DNA from: JBBECF01 sp040881945
Lineage (GTDB): Bacteria > Pseudomonadota > Alphaproteobacteria > Dongiales > Dongiaceae
Assembly: GCA_040881945.1 (NCBI GenBank)
Contig: JBBECF010000133.1
Span: 1-20,001 of the forward strand
DNA: 20,001 nucleotides
Direction of reading: 5' to 3'
The notes under the pieces are model-generated. The model was not told the DNA's origin, ran no database searches, and worked only from the letters and a program-made list of their open reading frames with translations. Made by a program: the position numbers and the translations under genes. This document shows, piece by piece, positions 14,626 to 20,001 of this stretch (position 1 is its first letter; each line of letters opens with the position of its first letter).

Positions 14626-14943
14626 ATGGATCGGTTGCGCGGCATCCACGACCTCGGCGGCCTGCCGGCCGGCCCCGTCGATCGCGGCCAGCACGACCAC
14701 GCCTTCTGGGAAAAGCGCGTCGACGCCATGCTCGTGCTGCTCGCCGGCAAGGACCTGGTGCGCGTCGACGAGCTGCGCCGCGGCATCGAAAGCCTCGGCG
14801 CCGACGCCTACGACCGGCTCGGCTATTACGAACGCTGGATCGTCTCGATCGCCGACACCCTGATCCGCCGGGGCGTGATCTCGGTGGACGAGCTCGGCCG
14901 CAAGATGGCCGAGATCGAGGCGCGGCCCGGACCGGGCGGGTGA
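14626..14943 (+). CDS. Nitrile hydratase beta subunit, N-terminal half as a separate protein
   Basis: This 105-aa helical protein corresponds to the first half of nitrile hydratase beta. RGIHDLGGLP (residues 5-14) is the beta signature. HAFWEKRVDAML and LRRGIESLGADAYDRLGYYERW fit the helices of canonical beta. IADTLIRRGVISVDELGRKMAEIE matches the end of that domain. The protein ends where canonical beta would enter its linker and barrel, and the barrel is encoded at 13629. Nitrile hydratase activator proteins (P14K/NhlE type) also resemble this domain, so a metallochaperone role is an alternative. ATG 14626 lacks a strong ribosome-binding site. Confidence 0.82.
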   Translation: MDRLRGIHDLGGLPAGPVDRGQHDHAFWEKRVDAMLVLLAGKDLVRVDELRRGIESLGADAYDRLGYYERWIVSIADTLIRRGVISVDELGRKMAEIEARPGPGG

Positions 14944-14977
14944 CGGCGCCGGCTCAGCGCTTGTAAGAAAATTGCAG

Positions 14978-15004
14978 CGAGGAAATTGGACTCATCTCCA
15001 TTTC
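14978..15004 (+). repeat. Island-edge repeat R1
   Basis: It carries CGAGGAAATTGGACTCA (14978-14994), repeated with one mismatch at 18933-18949. Overlapping this is the 16-nt core GACTCATCTCCATTTC (14989-15004), which recurs at 18108, 18161 and 18960. It lies just upstream of the helicase gene. Confidence 0.75.
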
Positions 15005-15028
15005 GCCACAAAGCCAGGCAAGCGTTCA

Positions 15029-17770
15029 ATGATGGTCGACGACAAGAAAGAGAAAACTCTGATCGATGTGGGTGGGACAATTTTGACGGCGCTGGAAACC
15101 GTCACGCAGGCCGCACGCGAAAAACTGTCCGGCGTATCCCTCAGTGGCTATCCCGAGGTGTTGGTTCAGCACCCCAACCCCATGGTGGAAGGTCAACGAA
15201 CCCAGCAAAACCTTGTCGATATTCAGCAGTACACAGCAATCCAGCTCCAGCGGCTGATCCGTGAGCCGTTCGTCGCTCGCGTGGATGTCGAATGGGAGCA
15301 CAAGGGCCGAAAATCCGTCGAAGTCTTCTATGTCACACGTGCCTCCGCGGCTGATGTTTCGAATGTCGTCGAGGGGGCACGGCTTGCGACCTACGTGGCT
15401 CCGCTAGGACGCCTCGCCGAATTTGCGGCAGGCGACGATGTCTCGATTTCTGTCGGTGGACGGGAAAAAGAGGGGCGCATCCTGCAGCGCGTCCTCCTGC
15501 ATCCCGTGCAGCAAGACGGAGTCTGGGACGCTTTCGACGACAGCTTCGAGTTCTTGAAGTGGCGCGTGGCGCTCAGTTCACTGCGTCGGTTTCTCGTCGA
15601 GATCGGATGGGTCGATGCCAGAAAGCTGGCGGATCTCGATATCGTTGGGCGCCTCATGCGCGAGGCGGCAGAAGCCGAACTGATACGAGAGCGTGCAAGG
15701 CGCAAGGTCGTGGAGAGGATCGCGCTGCGCGATCAGCCGATTCTCGATAAGTTTCAGGGTTCTATCTTTCGTATGCCGCTCGACCGGCAGGTGATGCTGT
15801 TCGGGCCGCCGGGATCGGGCAAGACGACGACTCTCATCCGCCGCCTCGCGCAGAAGCGAACGCCGGAGGCACTGACGGAGGATGAAAAGAGATTACTGCC
15901 CATGCCGATGCGCGAGATATTCGCGCGTCCAGACAGCTGGGCCATGTTCTCGCCGGCCGAGCTCCTCAAGCAGTATCTGGGCGATGCGTTCAACCGCGAG
16001 GGCGTTCCGGACTCCGGGAACGTGCGGACATGGGAAAAGGAACGCCGCGATCTTGGTCGCAATTTGCTGGGAATTCTCAGGTCCAGCACGTCGAGCGGCC
16101 TCCAGCTGGACGACAGTCCGGACATTCTGATCGACAGGTCGAGCGGCACGCTCTCGAAACTGCATGACGATTTCGCGGCCTATGCCGAAACGACGCTGCT
16201 GAAGCGTTGTAACGATGCGTTCGAGAGCCTTCTCACCTCGAATGACGCGTCGGTGAAGAGAGCGACGATAACGCTTCAGCGTGATCTCGGCGGCGTGCGG
16301 GAGCTGGAATTGCGGGAAGTGCTGACCCTGTTCGACAGTGCCGAGGTCCTGCAGTCCGCGCAAAAGCGTCTCAGCGATCACGTTTCCGGCGAACTGCGCA
16401 AAGCTGTCAACGAGTTGCTGAACAAACACAAGGAGCTGCTCGACGAAGTCGTGGCAGCCCTACCCGCGCTCCGCGGCGAGCGGCGGGAGGAAGATGACGA
16501 GTACGAAGACGATTCTGAGAAGACAGCTGCTGCTCCGTCTGCGGCGAATGCACGCGCCGAAGCCCTGGGTATCGTCGTGGCAGCGATTCGCGCCTGGGCT
16601 CGCTCCGCCGTGGAAGGACGGCGCAGCGTTGGTGGGCGTTCCGGCCGCGTGATTTCACTGATGGGGTCTCGCCTGCCTCCACAATCGAATTTTGCAGCAC
16701 TCGGAGAGAGCATCGTCACGCGCTCGCGTCTCGCTGTTCTGATCCGGGCGCCGCGGGCTTTTGTGATGGGCGTCCCCGGCATGTATACCCGGTTTAGACG
16801 GCAGGCTTTGAGGGAAAGTCGGTACTTTCGGCCGGCTGCTGCGGAGTTCTTTGAGCGTGATCGAATTTCACCGGACGAAACGGACATTCTCATACTAGCG
16901 ATGCTGCGAAACGCGCGCCGTGTCCTTCAGCATCCCGACGGCCGCCGGATTGAGACGAACACACAGCAGGACTGGCTCGAAAACATCAAGGGCCGCTACC
17001 TGATGCAGGTATTCGTCGACGAGGCGACAGACCTCTCGGCCACCTCGCTCGCCTGCACGGTGGAGCTTGCCTACCCGACGCTGCGCTCATGGTTTGCCTG
17101 CGGCGATCTGCGGCAGCGGATCACGATCAACGGCATGCAAAGCGAAACGGAGATCGACTGGTTGAACCGCGTTACCGGAGCTAAGATCGACCTGCAGCAG
17201 ATCAATATCAGCTACCGGCAGAGCCAACGTCTCCGGAATCTGGCTGACGCCCTGTCCGGGCTCAACTCGGACTCCCGGACCGCTACAGAGCCTCCGACGG
17301 CAACCGAGGACGCAGACGTATGGCCCCTCCTCGGGGAGAAGCTATCCGGAAACGCACTCGCAGCTTGGCTCGCCAATCGCACCTGTGAAGTCGAGCAGGC
17401 CATCGGCAGGCTGCCGTCGATCGCAGTGTTCGTTGACGGAGACGAACACATCGACCCGCTGGTTGACTCGACGCGCAAGATTCTCTCGGAACGGAACATT
17501 CCTATCGTGGGGTGCAAGGAAGGCCGTATTGTAGGAGACAAGAGCGAGGTGCGTGTATTCGATGTCCAGCACATCAAGGGGCTGGAATTCGAGGCTGTGT
17601 TCTTTGTCGGAATCGACGGTCTTGCCGAGCGTATTCCGGATCTGTTTCAGCGGTTCCTTTATGTCGGCGTGACACGTGCGGCCACGTACCTCGGGCTGAC
17701 CTGTGCAAAGACCTTTCCGCGAAAGCTCGATCCCGTTCGCTCTCATTTCAAGAGCGGCGGCTGGAGCTAA
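15029..17770 (+). CDS. UvrD-like superfamily 1 helicase / ATPase
   Basis: This 913-aa predicted SF1 ATPase, probably acting on DNA, does not match any housekeeping UvrD, Rep or RecB that I recognise. Helicase motifs are present in order: Walker A GPPGSGKT (259-266), Walker B VFVDEATD (661-668), motif III GDLRQ (692-696), motif IV YRQS (729-732), motif V KGLEFE (850-855) and motif VI YVGVTRA (878-884). A domain of about 250 residues of unknown fold precedes Walker A. Nearly 400 residues lie between Walker A and Walker B, including an acidic stretch (REEDDEYEDDSEK, near 486-500). ATG 15029 (or 15032) is preferred to the TTG at 14972, which would start inside repeat R1. Base composition is visibly less GC-rich than the flanks, which suggests acquisition. 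A decayed gene follows 31 bp after the stop. A defence or repair role is inference. Confidence 0.85.
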   Translation: MMVDDKKEKTLIDVGGTILTALETVTQAAREKLSGVSLSGYPEVLVQHPNPMVEGQRTQQNLVDIQQYTAIQLQRLIREPFVARVDVEWEHKGRKSVEVFYVTRASAADVSNVVEGARLATYVAPLGRLAEFAAGDDVSISVGGREKEGRILQRVLLHPVQQDGVWDAFDDSFEFLKWRVALSSLRRFLVEIGWVDARKLADLDIVGRLMREAAEAELIRERARRKVVERIALRDQPILDKFQGSIFRMPLDRQVMLFGPPGSGKTTTLIRRLAQKRTPEALTEDEKRLLPMPMREIFARPDSWAMFSPAELLKQYLGDAFNREGVPDSGNVRTWEKERRDLGRNLLGILRSSTSSGLQLDDSPDILIDRSSGTLSKLHDDFAAYAETTLLKRCNDAFESLLTSNDASVKRATITLQRDLGGVRELELREVLTLFDSAEVLQSAQKRLSDHVSGELRKAVNELLNKHKELLDEVVAALPALRGERREEDDEYEDDSEKTAAAPSAANARAEALGIVVAAIRAWARSAVEGRRSVGGRSGRVISLMGSRLPPQSNFAALGESIVTRSRLAVLIRAPRAFVMGVPGMYTRFRRQALRESRYFRPAAAEFFERDRISPDETDILILAMLRNARRVLQHPDGRRIETNTQQDWLENIKGRYLMQVFVDEATDLSATSLACTVELAYPTLRSWFACGDLRQRITINGMQSETEIDWLNRVTGAKIDLQQINISYRQSQRLRNLADALSGLNSDSRTATEPPTATEDADVWPLLGEKLSGNALAAWLANRTCEVEQAIGRLPSIAVFVDGDEHIDPLVDSTRKILSERNIPIVGCKEGRIVGDKSEVRVFDVQHIKGLEFEAVFFVGIDGLAERIPDLFQRFLYVGVTRAATYLGLTCAKTFPRKLDPVRSHFKSGGWS

Positions 17771-17801
17771 GAGAAGATGCAATAGAGATATAACACGCGT
17801 A

Positions 17802-18100
17802 GTGGATTTCGACGATCTGGTCACGGCGCTGGCGCCGCCGCCGAACCGCTTGGGGAAAACCGACGGCGATCACGAAATCCATCTCTACGAATGGGCTGTG
17901 ACAGTCGCATACGCGACGCACCTGCTACGCGGTCGGCAAACCGATGAGGTCCGTATCCACCTCGACGGCGAGCACGGCAAACTTCGATATTGCTGGTTGA
18001 CTCTGGCGCCGAGGTTTCTCGATGGTTTCGAGCAGCGGGAAAACGTCTTAAGGTGGTATCTACATCGACGCTGACGACCGGACGATTATCATCAACCCGG
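17802..18100 (+). pseudogene. Decayed small gene downstream of the helicase (frameshift, two stops, truncated)
   Basis: From GTG 17802 the frame reads VDFDDLVTALAPPP, then HEIHLYEWAVTVAYATHLL and VRIHLDGEHGK. There sense appears to move to the +1 frame at about 17982. In that frame FDIAG is followed by TGA (17998-18000), where TGG would give W. SMVSSSGKTS is followed by TAA (18049-18051), where TAC/TAT would give Y. GGIYIDADDRTIIINPG continues to 18100, where repeat R2 begins and similarity to a gene ends. In the original frame a 90-codon ORF runs to 18074. I do not know the family with certainty. It is probably the former operon partner of the helicase. Confidence 0.6.
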
Positions 18101-18178
18101 GGAATCGGACTCATCCCCATTTCTCGCATCGCCCCAAGTGGCAATGATTGTGGATTTTTCGACTCATCCCTATTTCGC
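18101..18178 (+). repeat. Island repeats R2 and R3
   Basis: R2 contains GACTCATCCCCATTTC (18108-18123) and R3 contains GACTCATCCCTATTTC (18161-18176), 53 bp apart and in the same orientation as R1. R2 starts exactly where the decayed gene is cut off. Confidence 0.75.
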
Positions 18179-18227
18179 GTCCTGAACACATTGCGGGCGC
18201 TCGCTCGCCGTAGGGGAAACGAGAATC

Positions 18228-18923
18228 ATGGACAGGAGCCGACTTCGTGGTGCCTACGGTCGTTTGGTTGGATTAAGGGCAAGTATCCCATCGCCGCGTC
18301 CGTTTGGGCCGGCAATTTTGGGGCGCGACTTTGACGCCATCGTGATCACAGTATGCGAGGCAACAGAAACCGACTTACGGGACTTTCAGTTGCCTGGGGA
18401 AGCGTACGGCCGATTCAGCAGCGGTGAAATCCATTGTAACAATGACATTGTGCGCTCCCGCGTGCACCAGTTGATCTCCTATCTCGAACTCGTACACCAT
18501 GTAGGCCAGCAAGTTGTCGAGATCGGCAGTATCTACAATTCCATCCAAGACGCTGAGCTAAAAGAGCGCTGCTCCGACCTGCTATCGGCGCCAGGCAATT
18601 TCGACCGTGTGATCAACCAGGCCACGCAAGTTCTGGAAGACCGCATCAGGACCAAGGCCGAAGCCGACCGCTCGCTCACTGGCACGCAGCTTGTGAACGC
18701 TGTGATGAAGACCGACGTGAACGCTACGGTCCTCAAGCTCAGCGACAATGCCGACGAGCATGAAGGCATCTGCCACGTGTGCAGGGGCGTGATGCTCGCC
18801 TTCCGCAATCCCACGCACCATACGATCACAGACCAGTTCAGCCGCGAGGATGCATTGAAGGTCTGCGCGTTCATCGACAACCTGTTGAGGTTGGTTGATC
18901 GCGCGGAAGTACGGAAGCCATGA
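18228..18923 (+). CDS. TIGR02391 / Ymh family protein
   Basis: This 231-aa protein has a C-terminal domain (about 125-225) that fits the Hypoth_Ymh (TIGR02391) family of unknown function. VLEDRIRTKAEADRSLTG, LVNAVMK and GVMLAFRNPTHH (188-199) are its signature, the last being the conserved RNP-x-x-H. The N-terminal half is helical with no motif I recognise. Members often occur with restriction-modification or other accessory genes, so a defence-related role is possible but unproven. ATG 18228 follows GAGAA with modest spacing; no better start exists. The gene is flanked by repeat R3 upstream and R4 immediately after its stop, and it is less GC-rich than the backbone. Confidence 0.75.
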   Translation: MDRSRLRGAYGRLVGLRASIPSPRPFGPAILGRDFDAIVITVCEATETDLRDFQLPGEAYGRFSSGEIHCNNDIVRSRVHQLISYLELVHHVGQQVVEIGSIYNSIQDAELKERCSDLLSAPGNFDRVINQATQVLEDRIRTKAEADRSLTGTQLVNAVMKTDVNATVLKLSDNADEHEGICHVCRGVMLAFRNPTHHTITDQFSREDALKVCAFIDNLLRLVDRAEVRKP

Positions 18924-18932
18924 TAAGTTGGA

Positions 18933-18992
18933 CGAAGAAATTGGACTCAGAAGAAATCAGACTCATCCCCAATTCGCATCCCCAATTCGCCG
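18933..18992 (+). repeat. Island-edge repeat R4, compound
   Basis: It begins 9 bp after the Ymh stop. CGAAGAAATTGGACTCA (18933-18949) repeats the outer part of R1 with one mismatch. GACTCATCCCCAATTC (18960-18975) is the 16-nt core. ATCCCCAATTCGC is then repeated again at 18979-18991. It marks the right edge of the island. Confidence 0.75.
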
Positions 18993-19026
18993 TCGGGGGC
19001 GCTGGACGCGGGCAGAATCGGGGGCG

Positions 19027-20001
19027 TCAATCGAGCTGCGTTGCCAGCCGGTCCATGGCCTGTGACAGCCGCTCGGGCGCGCTGGCGAAGCACAGCCGCA
19101 GGTGCCCCTCGCCGCCGGCGCCGAAGGCGCTGCCCGGCGCCAGGCCGACGCGCGCCTCGTGCACCAGGCGCTCGGCGAAGGCGAGCTCGTCGCCCATGCC
19201 GTCGACCCGGAACATGACGTAGAACGCCGCCTCGGGCCGGATCACCCGCACCCGGCGCATCCCGCCCAGGCGTTGCAGCACCAGCTCGCGGCCGGCGCGG
19301 CAGCGTTCCACCATCTGCGCCACGAAGGCCTCGCCGTCACGCAGCGCGGCGATGCAGCCGTATTGCAGGAAGGGCTGCGCGCCGCTGGTGTTGAACTCGA
19401 CGATGTTGTCGATGATCTGGGTCACGGCCGGCGGCGTCACCAGCCAGCCGAGCCGCCAGCCGGTCATGGCCCAGGCCTTGGAAAAGCTGTGCACGACGAT
19501 CAGCGGGTCGTCGGCCTCGGCCAGCTCGAGGAACGACGGCGCCGCCGCGCGGCCGTCATAGACGAAGCGGTGATAGACCTCGTCGGCGATCATCCAGATG
19601 CCGCGCCGGCGGCAGAACTCGAGCGCCGCCCGCTGCTGCTCCCGCGGCATCAGCCAGCCGGTCGGGTTGCCGGGCGAGGCGATGAAGATGGCGCGCGTGC
19701 GCCCGTCGCAGGCGTCGAACAGCCGGTCGAGGTCGAGCGACCAGCCGGCGGCGGCGGCCGTCAGCGGCACCTCGCGCACCGCGCCGCCCATGATGCGGGC
19801 GGCGGCGAGCGCGTTCGGCCACACCGGCGTGGCTGAGACGACGTTGTCGCCGGGGCCGACCACGGCCTGCATCGTCAGCATGAGCGCGTTCATGCCGGCG
19901 CTGGTGACCGAGACCCGGTCGTCGGCCGGCCGCACGCCGTAGAGGTCGGCGGTGTAGTCGATGATCGCCTGGCGCAGCTCCGGCAGGCCGCGCTTGTGCG
20001 T
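19027..20001 (-). CDS. Class I/II PLP-dependent aminotransferase (N-terminus outside window)
   Basis: The visible 324 residues cover most of a fold-type I aminotransferase of the aspartate aminotransferase group. SPGNPTGW is the NPTG motif. DEVYHRFVYDG holds the PLP-contacting aspartate and tyrosine. HSFSKAWAMTGWRLGW carries the Schiff-base lysine (SxxK). HLRLCFA holds the C-terminal arginine that binds the substrate carboxylate. The first visible residues, THKRGLPELRQAI, equal the family's Y-T-x-x-x-G-x-x-x-L-R region, so about 60 residues are missing on the right. It is intact as far as seen. The amino-acid substrate cannot be assigned. Confidence 0.93.
   Translation of the reverse strand, partial: THKRGLPELRQAIIDYTADLYGVRPADDRVSVTSAGMNALMLTMQAVVGPGDNVVSATPVWPNALAAARIMGGAVREVPLTAAAAGWSLDLDRLFDACDGRTRAIFIASPGNPTGWLMPREQQRAALEFCRRRGIWMIADEVYHRFVYDGRAAAPSFLELAEADDPLIVVHSFSKAWAMTGWRLGWLVTPPAVTQIIDNIVEFNTSGAQPFLQYGCIAALRDGEAFVAQMVERCRAGRELVLQRLGGMRRVRVIRPEAAFYVMFRVDGMGDELAFAERLVHEARVGLAPGSAFGAGGEGHLRLCFASAPERLSQAMDRLATQLD

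Noticed and set aside
14972..15028. TTG start giving the helicase 19 extra residues
   Set aside because: The extension is the translation of repeat R1 (NWTHLHFA). ATG 15029 lies just inside the gene-like composition.
14978..18992. CRISPR-like spaced repeats
   Set aside because: There are only four core copies at irregular distances with genes between them, and the units are too short for a CRISPR array.

Overview
The window reads as chromosomal DNA of a high-GC alphaproteobacterium. The evidence is the very GC-rich third-codon usage, an IalB-family periplasmic protein directly upstream of rlmN, a rhizobial-type (ReAV-like) L-asparaginase, a PmtA-like phospholipid N-methyltransferase, a DUF1127 small protein, and dispersed palindromic repeats of a kind common in alphaproteobacterial genomes. 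Rhodospirillales or Hyphomicrobiales relatives are plausible, but I cannot assign a genus. I saw no rRNA, tRNA or CRISPR array.

Left part (1-5.7 kb). argG, cut by the window edge, lies on the minus strand. It is followed by a minus-strand pair of a group I truncated haemoglobin and a 2Fe-2S/FAD/NAD(P)H reductase, which together look like a two-component haem dioxygenase. A plus-strand AAA ATPase with a DUF4143-type nuclease-like C-terminus comes next. Its promoter is bracketed by two perfect 20-bp palindromes. It converges on a minus-strand SpoU methyltransferase - ialB - rlmN row (6.4-4.05 kb).

Middle (6.4-12.6 kb). Diverging from the SpoU gene is a pair of L-asparaginase and a SAM methyltransferase. 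A minus-strand class III nucleotidyl cyclase with a membrane anchor, TolB-like and TPR regions follows, with a frameshifted stub of a second cyclase just behind its stop. Upstream of the cyclase, about 0.8 kb is non-coding and packed with repeats: a 164-bp imperfect palindrome, a 23-bp hairpin, and a paired 27-nt repeat. Then come a PmtA-like methyltransferase and a convergent DUF1127 gene.

Right part (12.6-20 kb). A GcvA-like LysR regulator precedes a three-gene cobalt-type nitrile hydratase set. Its beta subunit is split: the C-terminal half comes first, then alpha, then the N-terminal half. A 16-codon ORF carrying the beta-subunit N-terminal signature is left in front of the C-terminal half and coupled to it by an ATGA overlap. 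From about 14.98 to 18.99 kb lies a visibly less GC-rich accessory island: a UvrD-like (SF1) helicase/ATPase, a decayed small gene with a frameshift and two stops, and a TIGR02391 (Ymh) family gene. A 16-nt motif, GACTCATCYCYAWTTC, occurs at both ends of the island and between its modules, always in the same orientation. The window ends in a partial minus-strand class I/II aminotransferase.

The most promising undescribed material is the repeat-punctuated helicase/Ymh island, the split nitrile hydratase with its leader scar, and the double-operator DUF4143 ATPase.
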